This document shows positions 15,533 through 25,451 of a stretch of 51,068 nt of DNA, in pieces. A program made the position numbers and the translations under genes. The stretch comes from an uncultured Clostridia bacterium (GTDB taxonomy: Bacteria; Bacillota; Clostridia; Christensenellales; UBA3700), in NCBI GenBank assembly GCA_947038565.1, contig CAMQWP010000014.1:1-51068 (forward strand). The letters run 5' to 3'. The number at the start of each line of letters is the position of its first letter. Position 1 is the stretch's first letter. Under the pieces are notes generated by a model. The model was not told the DNA's origin. It did not search any database and was given only the letters and a program-made list of their open reading frames with translations.

Positions 15533-16870
15533 TTAATTTTTGTTCAATTGAACGATTTCATTAATGACATTATCTAAATCTTTTTTAATAATATCTACAC
15601 TTCGCATATGCGAGGTGTTTTGTTTTTCTTGTATATATCTGCTTGGGCTTAGATCATAATATTCTTTCATATATGATACATCAACTAGACAACTTAAACC
15701 CTCAACTGCTTTTCTATTCTCGACCAATTCACTTAGCGCACTAAGTCCTTCAGTACTCATAGTCATTCTTGATGTTTTGCCTTTACTAAAATATTCCGCT
15801 GCATTACCGCCCGTTAACCTAATCATCATGATATCATTTAATCGCTTATTTTTTTTCAGAATCACTACACACATAGTAAGGTTAGTTTGATTTATAAATT
15901 TATGTGGAAACTCTATAATAGTATCAATATGATTACTATTCAGCAACTGCTCTTTTACTATCAAGTTCCTTTTCGACAAGCTAGACAGCCATCCTAGCGG
16001 CAAACATATCGCTGCAACACCATCAGATTTTAATAATTCAAGAGCTGAATACAAACAATATAAATCGCTCTTCATTACATCACTAATACGTATATCTGTA
16101 TCGAATTTATTTGGTCTAAAACTAGTGGGTACAGTTGATATAACATAATCGTAAGTATCTATTGTATGATATGAATATCTATGCTCCCGAACCATATTGA
16201 TAGTTTTGTCACATATAATAGACAACAACTTTCCCTTTATAACATTCTCTTCATTCTCATCTACTAACGTCAAGCTACTCTCTCTATTATTAGTTAACTG
16301 CATAATCATAGAGCCATTCCCTGCATTCATATTTATGACGGATTTATTATATTTTATATCGATCACTCTATCAAGTACTTTTAGTATATTATCGTTATTA
16401 TCATTTGATAGATCACTAATTTTGCTATTTAAGTACTCTAATATTGCAATAGTCAAATAATTTTGCGAACTAATTGGATCAATTTTATCAATATGCAAGT
16501 CTATTAACGACACCGATCTCATCGCATTAACAATAACGGTTTTATTACTTAAAATTGATATAGTATTAAATACATCCTTGAATATATTCTCATTACCTAA
16601 TTCAACATCTAAACTGTGGCTAAATTCATGAAGAAATCCATTTTCGATCCTAACATTATTTATCAGCTCATGATAAGACATGCAATTACTTCCAATCCTG
16701 ATAGAACTCTTATCATATACTACTTTTCCTGCAATAGTAGCTAGAAATAAAAACTGACTAGATATATTCACACCATTTTCTCTTATTGAGATTTGTATAT
16801 CTCTATCAGCAAAATATAACTGCCTCTTAATACCTTCTATACAGTACCGCATTTCTTTATTATCTATCAT
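15533..16870 (-). CDS. HsdM-like protein with degenerate methylase motifs
   Basis: A 445-residue protein with the order of a type I methylase: helical N-terminus, SAM fold from about residue 180, and late features such as LLKSDGVAAICLPLGWLSS and IDTIIEFPHKF that match the HsdM post-motif region. Motif I is INMNAGNGSM instead of DPACGSGGF. The catalytic NPPF tetrad is replaced (DYVISTVPTSF). Methyl transfer is therefore unlikely. It overlaps a half-length HsdS gene by 11 bases. I infer a DNA-binding complex without methylation, perhaps a decoy, regulator or new defence pair. It is intact over its whole length, so it is conserved rather than decaying. Confidence 0.75.
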   Translation of the reverse strand: MIDNKEMRYCIEGIKRQLYFADRDIQISIRENGVNISSQFLFLATIAGKVVYDKSSIRIGSNCMSYHELINNVRIENGFLHEFSHSLDVELGNENIFKDVFNTISILSNKTVIVNAMRSVSLIDLHIDKIDPISSQNYLTIAILEYLNSKISDLSNDNNDNILKVLDRVIDIKYNKSVINMNAGNGSMIMQLTNNRESSLTLVDENEENVIKGKLLSIICDKTINMVREHRYSYHTIDTYDYVISTVPTSFRPNKFDTDIRISDVMKSDLYCLYSALELLKSDGVAAICLPLGWLSSLSKRNLIVKEQLLNSNHIDTIIEFPHKFINQTNLTMCVVILKKNKRLNDIMMIRLTGGNAAEYFSKGKTSRMTMSTEGLSALSELVENRKAVEGLSCLVDVSYMKEYYDLSPSRYIQEKQNTSHMRSVDIIKKDLDNVINEIVQLNKN

Positions 16871-17438
16871 AATCTAAAACCTCACTCAACATTGCATCCA
16901 AATACTCATTCTCTAACTCAATAGCCTTATTATACAATAACAATTTTTCATCCAAGTTGTTTTTGGCAGCAACCAATTTATGCTGAATTTCTATTGAAGG
17001 CACATCGATATCCAATTCAGCTATGTCTTTTAATTTAAGTATTGCAATTCTAGTTCCTTTAGGAATACTTGCTAATTGATTCTTAAAATATACTGAATTC
17101 ATGTATAATGCTACATAGGCAGGAATTACGGGTGCATTAGGCTTGACACGCAACAAAGCAGATACCGAAGTATTTATACAGCCTTCATGAGACACCTTTA
17201 CGACGCCCATATCATATGGTGCACTTAGCTTCATTACAATATCACCTATTGTAGTAAATTTAGAATAGGATATTAATCCTCTGTCAACAAATTCTATTGC
17301 AAAAGATTTATCGACTAATATCCCATTTTTAATTGCACTATTAGAAATTACTCTAACTTTATCACCATAACCATCTTGGCTAATTATCCTCTTTTGGACA
17401 GGACCACTGATTATTTGCATCAAATTCCCTAATTTCAT
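16860..17438 (-). CDS. Half-length HsdS-like specificity protein
   Basis: A 192-residue protein with one target-recognition domain and one conserved helix (LDIDVPSIEIQHKLVAAKNN, about residues 140-160) ending in a coiled coil. Normal HsdS carries two such halves; single-half forms dimerise and read palindromic sites. I start it at 17438, since AAAGGAGGT lies six bases upstream. It is the first gene of a two-gene operon with the HsdM-like protein. There is no matching R subunit, although hsdR of the main system is 6 kb away. Confidence 0.8.
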   Translation of the reverse strand: MKLGNLMQIISGPVQKRIISQDGYGDKVRVISNSAIKNGILVDKSFAIEFVDRGLISYSKFTTIGDIVMKLSAPYDMGVVKVSHEGCINTSVSALLRVKPNAPVIPAYVALYMNSVYFKNQLASIPKGTRIAILKLKDIAELDIDVPSIEIQHKLVAAKNNLDEKLLLYNKAIELENEYLDAMLSEVLDYDR

Positions 17439-17543
17439 CACAACACCTCCTTTTATTCTGATATTCGATGTCACACAATGTTTAATTTCATATTTATCTA
17501 AAAAAAAATTGCTGACAATGCAAACTTTCTACTTGTTTTGCTT

Positions 17544-17572
17544 AGTATATCACAAATTTATTTGGATTGCAA
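17544..17572 (-). promoter_or_regulatory. Promoter of the HsdS/HsdM-like pair
   Basis: Minus strand TTGCAA, 17 bases, TATACT, about 105 bases before the half-HsdS start. It gives this pair an expression unit separate from the main R-M operon. Confidence 0.7.
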
Positions 17573-17677
17573 GTGCTATTCGTCGTATTTACAAAGAATT
17601 TACATTTTTTAGCAATAAAATACTATTTATTGTCTTTCTTTGATCTCTGCAATTAAAATTACATGTTTATACATAGT

Positions 17678-17714
17678 AAAATAGAACCAGCGTAATACTG
17701 GTTCTATTTTATTT
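17678..17714. terminator. Bidirectional rho-independent terminator
   Basis: AAAATAGAACCAG, loop CGTAATA, CTGGTTCTATTTT: a perfect 13-bp stem with T-rich flanks on both strands. It ends the transcript of the 61-residue ORF and the RHS gene. Confidence 0.85.
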
Positions 17715-17744
17715 TATCACTATTGAAAACTAACGGAAGAAATA

Positions 17745-17930
17745 TTATACTCTTTCTTGGTTGCTCAGCATTTTATTTACTTTAACACTCAACTCTTTAA
17801 GTTTATTAGCTTTATCATACCACTGGTCTACCTTCTCCATAGATGTCATATTATTTAAGTCTTTTGTTTCATGACCTATCAACTCGTTACATAATCTTGA
17901 AAACTTCTTTGTATCATCATTAGACTTCAT
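17745..17930 (-). CDS. Small helical protein after the RHS gene
   Basis: A 61-residue charged protein predicted to be mostly helical (SMEKVDQWYDKANKLKELSV). Its ATG overlaps the last codons of the RHS frame (17920-17930), so it would be translated by coupling. Genes placed directly after RHS toxins often encode the immunity protein, but this one is short and its toxin domain is missing. I know of no family. It may be an immunity remnant or the end of a displaced toxin tip. Confidence 0.45.
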   Translation of the reverse strand: MKSNDDTKKFSRLCNELIGHETKDLNNMTSMEKVDQWYDKANKLKELSVKVNKMLSNQERV

Positions 17931-18800
17931 CTTCGGTTGCGTCTAATACTGCCACATCATCACTGCTGATGAATCTACCAATACTCGGGTCATAGTACCT
18001 AGTCTTTAGCTAATATAGCCCACTCTCAACATCATAGTAGTAACCACGATACCTAAATGGATTGATATTTCCTATGTGGGTAGTATACTCCATATCACTC
18101 GTAATGTCAATACCATGGCTATCGGTAATAGTATAATTTCCCCAAGAATCGTATAAATACTTAGCATGAAGTGTGCCATCCGTGTCGAAAATATGCGTAA
18201 TGTCGCCTAATGAGTTCTTACGATATATGTATTCTGTGCCGTTATGTCTAACACCTGTGATACCATCGCTGCCGTAATGGAAGTATAAGCTATCCAATGC
18301 AGACTGACTATGGATAATCCTAGTGTCGTCCATATAGAAGTGAGTAGCAACGCCGTCAACGCTTTTAGCAGTACGCATACCATTAGCGTTATAAGAGTAT
18401 TTAAATCTTTCGCCATAGCTGTCTAGCTGTCTGCCATGTGACCACTCGAGCATGTTACCATTGTATATAGTAGGATTACCGATTTCGTCGTAGCTGAAAA
18501 GCTTATCAGTAGTGACTACCGTTTCTGTATCGTCTGTGCTTGTGCTATAAACGCTTGTGCTATGACCTACAAGCTGGTCTGTCCAACCGTGTGAGCTGCA
18601 AACAAATTGCTCTACTTGCTTAGGCGATAGGTCTGCTAACTCCTCTGCAATAGTGTAGGCATAAGTCGCCTTGCATGAGATATTACCACCAGCATTGTAG
18701 CTATATGAATAAGTAGCTTTTAATCGTTTATTATCCTCTCTAGTGATCCTATTGATAGCATCATACTCATAACGGACTTGTTCGATGTTTTGATTTTCGA
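17920..18800 (-). pseudogene. RHS core, C-terminal part
   Basis: The frame reads EQVRYEYDAINRITREDN ... FSYDEIGNPTIYNGNMLEW ... YLYDSWGNYTITDS and ends with the RHS hallmark GLY-stop-LKTRYYDPSIGRFISS. An in-frame TAG (18007-18009) replaces the usual Tyr between GLY and LKTRYYDP. After FISSDDVAVLDATEDEV the frame stops at 17920, where intact toxins continue with an NPVN-type sequence, the pre-toxin linker and the toxin. The core closure motif is present, but everything after it is lost. Only 18010-18453 is open from an ATG. Confidence 0.8.
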
Positions 18801-18824
18801 GATATTGCCTTTAGCGTCATACTC

Positions 18825-20405
18825 CTACTTAATGCTATCGCTAACAATACCGTTGACCGCATACCATACGCATGATACTGCACTGGTTGCCTTATCACCA
18901 AAGTGCATATAGTGCACTTCCTTAGAGATAATAGACTGATTGATATTGCTCTGAATATCGACGCCTTTCGTCCTGCCTAACTCGTCATAGAGCATTACTT
19001 GCTTAGTGCCGTTTGGCAAATCCAAACTAGCTAGCTTGCCATCATACTTATCCTCATAATTGAACTGATAGCTAAGTACTTCGCTATCTAGCTTGTACTC
19101 TGTATCTAGCACATTGCCATTTGCATGGTAGGTGGTCGACTCTGTGATAGTCTTACCAAACTGATTGAATATTGCCTTTGTTGGCTGACCGAATTTGTCA
19201 TACTCTATGCTAGTAGTGGTAGGTGTAACCGCGGACATTCCTCCGCCATTTATCAATTGATTATTAGCTGAATAATCGATACTTGATGTCATAAGTCCTG
19301 TTGCTTTGTCGTAAGTGTTTTGTATATAATCATGCGCTACACTTGACTTGTCGATGTACTTAATCGATGTTATCTGGTCATGGTCGTTAGTGCAAGTAGA
19401 AAAGCCTTCGCCATTTGCAAATATCGTCTTGACATTGCTCTCAAGGCACTCTGCGCATGGATCTGTGTATGTATTAGCTACGTAGTCTTTGCATGCAATC
19501 AATACCTTCGTCAACTTGCCGAAACCGTCGTACTCATAGTCGTAATGAAGGCTGTTATGTGAGAGCCTTGTCAGAACATCAGCATTGTAACCATAAATAT
19601 TTGTGTTGTTCTCACCGTCAATATTCATAGTGACACTTAGTAATCTATCTGTATTAATGTCGTATCCATACGAAATGATGTTGCCATCTTTGTCTGCGAC
19701 ATTTGATATCAAATCAGTACCGTGCAAATACTCTACACTGCTGCCGTCATCAAACTGCTCGTGGTTTGGATCTTTCGGGTTTTCCTTACTGCCTGCTAAT
19801 GCTTTATTTTTCTCTGGCTTGCTATCATCAATTACGCTGTATAGCTTGCTAGACGGGTCTTTCGTATTAAAGTTTGTAGTAGCTATGATATTGCCTTTCT
19901 CGTCGTAAGTATTCTCTATTACCATACCATCGGGCGAGATTGTTCGTAACAAGTCGTCATAGTTGTTGTACTCATATTGCGTAGTGTATGACTGTCTAAC
20001 TCCTGACATATCTAATCTGCTAACTGTAATATTGTCATACTTGGCATCAGGTCTATAAGTATATGATGTGATTTCTTTTGTTAGAGTATTTTCGGCGGTA
20101 ACTACACGCTCTCTACTATCGTACTCTACTATCTCTAAAACTGCCTCTTTTAGTGATAGGAAAGCTAGATTAGCTAGACTAGAATTGCCGCTATAATCAA
20201 ATTTCACGGTCATACTTGATATTGTCTTGCTGCTATCTATCTTGATTGGTAATGCTAGATACTGCCAATTAATGTTATTACGATCGAAGTTTGCGGTATA
20301 TTCATTTGATGTGCTATCAGTATACGCTACCACTGCACGCAATGAGAAGTTCGAGCTGCTTTGTATAATAGCAGGGCTTATTAGGGCTTTCGACCATGCT
20401 GTCAA
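18825..20405 (-). pseudogene. RHS/YD-repeat core, middle part
   Basis: A 526-codon open stretch with many YD repeats (YEYNNYDDLLRTISPDG, NTYDEKGNIIATT, YEYDGFGKLTKV, IEYDKFGQPTKAI, MLYDELGRTKGV). These build the hollow beta-cocoon that encloses the toxin of RHS proteins. It is joined to the upstream part by a frameshift near 20530 (sense continues ...DYAPELLNLAATDINQSG). At its end an amber codon (about 18823-18825, SDSIK-stop-EYDAKGN) and a frameshift near 18800 separate it from the C-terminal part. The gene is clearly broken. Confidence 0.85.
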
Positions 20406-20497
20406 TATGTAACTAGTATCTGATGATAGCTTAGTGATGTCGACTACCTTGTCAAGAGTTGCTACTCCTGATTGATTAATATCAGTAGCCGCTAGAT

Positions 20498-22279
20498 TTA
20501 ATAGCTCTGGTGCGTAATCAGTGACCTAGCTGCTAGGCTTTGATTGTCGCCGTCGTATTCGTATGCAACTATCTTGCTAGAATTAATTATTTGTGTATCT
20601 GTATACTTGCCGTCATAGAGATATAGGACTTTGCCGTCCTCGTCAAATACGTATGTTGCCCTTCCGCCTTGGTTGTCGATAAAAACGGTAGAGTGATCAT
20701 TCATATATTCAATATTTATACTGTCTCCGATCGCATACTCATCAATGCCAGAAAGTCGAATAATACTATCATTAGTAATTTCTACGACATTACTAAGCTC
20801 ATTGACTGATGTCACTTTGCCCAATGCATATTCAAATCTAACACCGTAGCCGTCGCATGTCATTTGTGAAAGCATGCTAGATTTATATATATAATTACTT
20901 ATCATGCCGTCATTGTATTTTATAGAATCAAGCATGCCCGACTGCAAGCTAAACTCTGTAACACGACCTTTGTTGTCGATAATCTTATGTGTTGCATCAT
21001 CTTTATACTCTATAACTATTGTGTTGCCTTTATCGTCTGTTACTGATGATAGTTTGCCAGTAGTATAGCTATAGTCGATATTGATATCATTAGTACTTAT
21101 TGCTGCAATATCGATGTCATAATTAATTGAGATAGCATTTTCATACTTATCACTAATCCCTATTAGCTTGTATACACAAGACTTATCATTTACAGCCGTG
21201 TCTATGTCCGCACTTGTGCTAAAGCTAACATCTGCTTTTGCAAATGCATAGATATTTTTTTCTCTATCCATGATGTAGCATGAAGGTATAGTGAATAATA
21301 ACTTAATTAGTTCATGCTCAAGATTTATTTTTTGCTTTTTGTAAGCGGTGATATCTTCTTCGTGTCTTTTATAGTCGGATTCAATATCGGCAATTCGCTT
21401 ATTGATATTAACGTAGGCATAACTGTCGCTATGTATCTTATACATATTATAGCTATGACTACATATTGTATTAAATATCGCTCTCGGATAAACTTCAGGC
21501 GGCGGCTGAATACAACCATCTAATTCATTAATTGGTATTGGGAACTTCAGCTCTCCATTAAAACTTCGAGGATGTGCGACCGCATCAACAGTGGCAAAAG
21601 TTTTGTCAGTTGCATCCCACGAATATTGTAAACCTGATTTCTCTGCGTACAGTGAATGCTTATATGCCTCTTTCTGCATGACAATTTCTTCTAATCTTTC
21701 TAACTCATCATCTATATATTTAATTTTTTCTTTTAGCTCTATTACTTCATCTGTGCGTTGCTCTAAATTATCACAACCCTTAATCCCAGTCAGTTTGTTC
21801 ACTAGAGAATATCCGTCATGGTTATATTCTATTATTACTTCCTCTACTCTGCCACCTACTGCGTAATGCAATTTACTCTCTACATCTGTAAAGATATCAT
21901 TAATATCATCACCTATTATTTCCATTTTTTCTTTGATAGAATTCTCATAATAATATGTAGCTTTATAATCAGTCTCTAGACCAGCTCCGTCAATATGCCT
22001 ATATGTTTTCGTTTCCTTATCATATATAATATATTGCTGAATATTTAGTCTCCAATCTTTACCACAGTGAGACTTAGGAACTTTAAGATCACCCATTCCA
22101 TCACACATTTTATTATTATATACATGTTTAATTGGTAATGGTAATGCGGATGATTCACTGCACAAATTGTCATGCACTACGATTAGCTGTCCGTCGAACA
22201 AGTCCTCGCTTGCTACACCTGCTCTCCCTGCTGTCACTGTATGTTTTGGTGTTATATCATTTTTAGTTTTTTCACTCAT
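20498..22279 (-). pseudogene. RHS/YD-repeat protein, N-terminal part
   Basis: A 593-residue frame starting after AGGAGGATAAA. No signal peptide is visible. Residues 1-120 are RHS-like (PLPIKHVYNNKMCDGMGDLK, GKDWRLNIQQYIIYD, GAGLETDY). Two coiled-coil stretches (about 170-215 and 290-330) separate this from YD repeats (DYSYTTGKLSSVTDDKGNTI onward). A frameshift near 20530 ends the frame. In intact form the gene would encode about 1,450 residues plus a toxin. How it was exported is not evident: no PAAR, VgrG or LXG partner is visible. A leader hairpin (CTAGAC/GTCTAG) adjoins its ribosome binding site. Confidence 0.8.
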
Positions 22280-22385
22280 TTTATCCTCCTAGACCTTTTC
22301 TATTAGTCTAGCAGTATTAAATTATAATGCACTCTAAATTACTTTCATTTATTTTAATCAAAGAAAAATGTAAATTTGTTCCATA

Positions 22386-22463
22386 CACAGTGGTTCAAAC
22401 CTCATCAGTTCCACCTAATGCGATTTTGGGCAAAAGTGGGCAAAAACAGTTAATTTCAACTCC
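22386..22463 (+). repeat. tRNA-3'-end-like repeat, copy 1
   Basis: Contains GTGGTTCAAACCTCATCAG and TTCCACCT, like a tRNA T-arm and acceptor end, then AATGCGATTTTGGGCAAAAG. A related stretch of about 75 bp lies at 42182-42262. No full tRNA precedes it. It may be a relic attachment site. Confidence 0.55.
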
Positions 22464-22470
22464 CTATCAA

Positions 22471-23395
22471 TCTGATTTTACTCAAATATTAGCTCATTAA
22501 AAAAAGCACCAAAACATTATGTTTTAGCACCTTTTCGATAGTTTTTTTGATTGTTTTTGATTTTTCACATAGGGGGTTAATACCCCGTTTTAATTATTGA
22601 TATATTTCGTGTGAGTTTACCCCCCCCGCTGTTAGAACCAATCCCCCAGACGATTTGACCACCCCCCCCCACAAACGAAAAACACTAATATAAATATGCA
22701 ATGTATAAATGCTTATTTATAGATATATTATAAATAATTTCCATTCATATGTAAATTATCATATTTTAATTTGCATAGGAGCAGACATTATTTAATGCTT
22801 ATTCGCAATGAATTATAACAGCAATCTTTGATAGCATTCATGTAATTCACATCGAATTTATCTGTCATCTTCATTGACATTCTATACTGTGCAAATCAAT
22901 AGTTAGGTGACTAACAAAGCGTCCAATTTTACCTTTATTTCCGTTCAATTTTACCTTTATTTCCGTTCAATTCCACTTGCATTTCCGTCCAATTCCATAC
23001 ACTAAAAGCGTCCAATTCACTCTAAAAATTGGACGCCTTATTTACTCTATTTTATTCAATTTTAATTGTGCTTGCAAGTAACATTTGAACTTACATCTCA
23101 TCGAACTCTTACTCTTGTTTATGATATAATTATATCATAACTAATCAATTAAATCAAGCTAAGGAGAGAATTGTGGGAGCTTTAAAGAAATCAAAAAATC
23201 AAATACATGTAATATGAGAAACACTATTCAATTACTTTCATATCTCGCTCTATGAAGATAAGCAAAAGCACTCTCTATAAGTATCTGAAATCTTACCATT
23301 TCAGTCCATGAATTACAATAAAGCATAATAGCAAAAAAAATCACTTCCTTATAAGGATATTGTGAAAGTATATCTAGATAAAGATATGAAACGAT
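22471..23395 (+). mobile_element. Decayed second copy of the IS21-type left end
   Basis: Repeats 4727-5600: palindrome, poly-C segment, CGTCCAATT boxes and the first part of istA. The istA start is destroyed (GAATTGTGGGAGC where the other copy has the ATG). The rest holds indels and stops and breaks off near 23395. An additional CGTTCAATT box is present. It lies in the same orientation as copy 1, about 17.7 kb away, enclosing the defence island and RHS gene. Confidence 0.8.
22568..22675 (+). repeat. Poly-C repeat segment, copy 2
   Basis: Nearly identical to 4815-4922: GGGGTTAATACCCC, a run of eight C, then GACCACCCCCCCCC with nine C. Confidence 0.8.
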
Positions 23396-23587
23396 ATCTC
23401 ACGCTAACTATTGAAAGTGTATTATTTGAGCCTCATAACACTTTGTTTTCACACATTTGGTTCAGCACATAAAATTTTTATCATCACACACTGATTCTCA
23501 AGCAATTGATTGTTTGCTGAGGATAATGGTTTGTGCCATGTGTGAGCCTGACTATATTTCTTCGCAAAAATGAAAAGCAACTTCTTT

Positions 23588-24280
23588 TCACTGTTCATTA
23601 ATTTCAATGCCTGATATTAAGCCATCTTTTATGCACACTGTTCTATCAAGCTGATCGGCAACAGATTTGTCGTGAGTCACGATAATGATTGTCTTTCCTT
23701 CCCGCTGCAAGTCCTTGAATATCGCCATAATCTCGCCAGCCGTTGTGCTGTCAAGAGCTGAAGTTGGCTCGTCTGCAAGAATAATTTCTGGGTCATTAAC
23801 CAGAGCCCTTGCAATGGCAACTCTTTGCTTTTGTCCGCCCGACAACTCACGAACTTTCTTTTTGGAATAATCGGAAATCCCGACTGCTTCAAGAACGCTT
23901 TTAACACGGCTTTTCACTTGATTGAATTTGAACTTGTTTCCCACAAGCAATGGAATCTTAATGTTGTTGTAGACACTCTCTGTTTCAATCAAACCAAAAG
24001 ATTGCAACACAAAACCGAGTTTGCTGTTTCTCAGCACAGATTGTTTGGCATGCGACACTTCGCCGACATTTTCGCCATCCAGAATGTACTCACCGCTTGT
24101 CATGACATCAATGCACCCCAGAATGTGCAACAATGTGGATTTTCCGCTTCCTGACACGCCCATGATAGCAACCGATTCACCTTTCTTTATTGTCAAATCA
24201 ACACCTTTGAGTGCATTGACTTGATTTTGCTTGTTTTCATTGTAAATCTTTACAATGTTCTTCATTTCTATAATTTGCAT
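23588..24280 (-). CDS. ABC exporter ATPase, LolD/MacB type
   Basis: A 230-residue nucleotide-binding subunit. Walker A GVSGSGKST (about residue 40), signature LSGGQKQR, Walker B ILADEPTS, and switch His in IIVTHD are all intact. It energises FtsX/MacB-type permeases that export peptides or act in mechanotransmission. I start it at 24280: the GTG two codons upstream lies within the GAGG ribosome binding site. It follows the permease gene at once, giving a permease-permease-ATPase operon. By eye this operon is richer in G and C than its neighbours, suggesting separate acquisition. Confidence 0.92.
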   Translation of the reverse strand: MQIIEMKNIVKIYNENKQNQVNALKGVDLTIKKGESVAIMGVSGSGKSTLLHILGCIDVMTSGEYILDGENVGEVSHAKQSVLRNSKLGFVLQSFGLIETESVYNNIKIPLLVGNKFKFNQVKSRVKSVLEAVGISDYSKKKVRELSGGQKQRVAIARALVNDPEIILADEPTSALDSTTAGEIMAIFKDLQREGKTIIIVTHDKSVADQLDRTVCIKDGLISGIEINEQ

Positions 24281-24287
24281 AAACACC

Positions 24288-25436
24288 TCAATGTTGATTA
24301 TTAATTATTTTGACAGTATCAGCTTTCACATATTTCACAAGACCTATGGCAATTGACAACAGATATGTCCCCAGCATGACCGCAGTGGATATAAACAAGT
24401 TAGGCACACTCAGCCAAATCATATCAATTTTTCGGTACATAAAATCACTGCCAAGAATTATTGATGGTGCAAGATTAACAAAGAATGAAATCAGGAATAT
24501 CATGCTCATCTTTGAGAGTTCCATCACAAGTTGAGTTTTGGCGGAGACGCCGCAAATGTAATTAACCGTTCTTTTCCTTATTGTTTTGCTTACATTAATG
24601 TTGTACATACATAAAATACTTACGCAAGTAAACAAAATCATAACGATAGATAAATATAACGGCAACGCTCCAAGTTCCTTTTGCATAGCTCTGTTGCTGT
24701 CGTATAACTGCTGCACCGTCATGGACACAAAACCCAAATCTTCATAATGGCTGGGAGGTTGCTCAGTCACAAAAATGCCCGAACCAATCTCAGCATATTC
24801 AAAATTTTCAACATCATCGCATATTAATATCTCTCCTGATGACACATTTGATACTGGCGTTGATATGCTTGATGAAAAATTATAATAATAATCCGACTCA
24901 TTGAAATATGCAACTGGTTTTATTGATAGTGTGCGAACAATGCCATCAGTTCCTGCAAAAGGCACATCATAGACCTTATTTAGTTCATAATCATTGTTTT
25001 TGTGCACATACGCTTCATAGTACTCGTCCGTTTTGCCCATGCTCTTTTTATAGCCCAAGTTATCAAAGTTTTCAAGCAATGAAGGAGTAATCACACTAAC
25101 AGCTCCTGAATAATATATTTCCCACTCATTTAAATCATTTAGACGTTTTCTTTCAACCTCACCAAAACAAGCTACTGTTGCAAACTCACTAAGATCGCCC
25201 ACAACCCCCTTAAGTTCGCCAGCCGTGTTGCCACCACGATAAGAGCCACCATAGACTGAAACGCAACTATAATCTGCAACACTGCTGCTATAATACATTG
25301 ATGAAGCATTTGCTGTATACATCATTGTCAAACCCATATTAAGCAAAAACATGCTTATAATCATTTGCAAAGTTGCAACAACAATAAACACTCTGGAGTG
25401 TTTAAACTCGCTGCCAAGCAATCTTAATTTGTTCAT
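24288..25436 (-). CDS. FtsX/MacB-type ABC permease with poly-G ribosome binding site
   Basis: A 382-residue permease: one TM near the N-terminus (residues about 17-38), a large extracellular domain (40-250) and three C-terminal TMs (about 255-275, 310-330, 345-368). This is the MacB topology. Its partner is the second permease directly upstream and the ATPase directly downstream. The ribosome binding site is unusual: AAGGGGGGGGGATTGTT precedes the ATG, a run of nine G. A change in run length would change the distance between site and start and so the translation rate. The cargo is unknown; the operon's first gene encodes a broken small secreted protein. Confidence 0.88.
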   Translation of the reverse strand: MNKLRLLGSEFKHSRVFIVVATLQMIISMFLLNMGLTMMYTANASSMYYSSSVADYSCVSVYGGSYRGGNTAGELKGVVGDLSEFATVACFGEVERKRLNDLNEWEIYYSGAVSVITPSLLENFDNLGYKKSMGKTDEYYEAYVHKNNDYELNKVYDVPFAGTDGIVRTLSIKPVAYFNESDYYYNFSSSISTPVSNVSSGEILICDDVENFEYAEIGSGIFVTEQPPSHYEDLGFVSMTVQQLYDSNRAMQKELGALPLYLSIVMILFTCVSILCMYNINVSKTIRKRTVNYICGVSAKTQLVMELSKMSMIFLISFFVNLAPSIILGSDFMYRKIDMIWLSVPNLFISTAVMLGTYLLSIAIGLVKYVKADTVKIINNQH

Positions 25437-25451
25437 AACAATCCCCCCCCC
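25437..25451 (-). promoter_or_regulatory. Nine-G tract serving as Shine-Dalgarno
   Basis: The 15 bases between the stop of one permease and the start of the next are GGGGGGGGGATTGTT. Such homopolymers slip during replication. This is a candidate site for translational phase variation. Confidence 0.6.
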
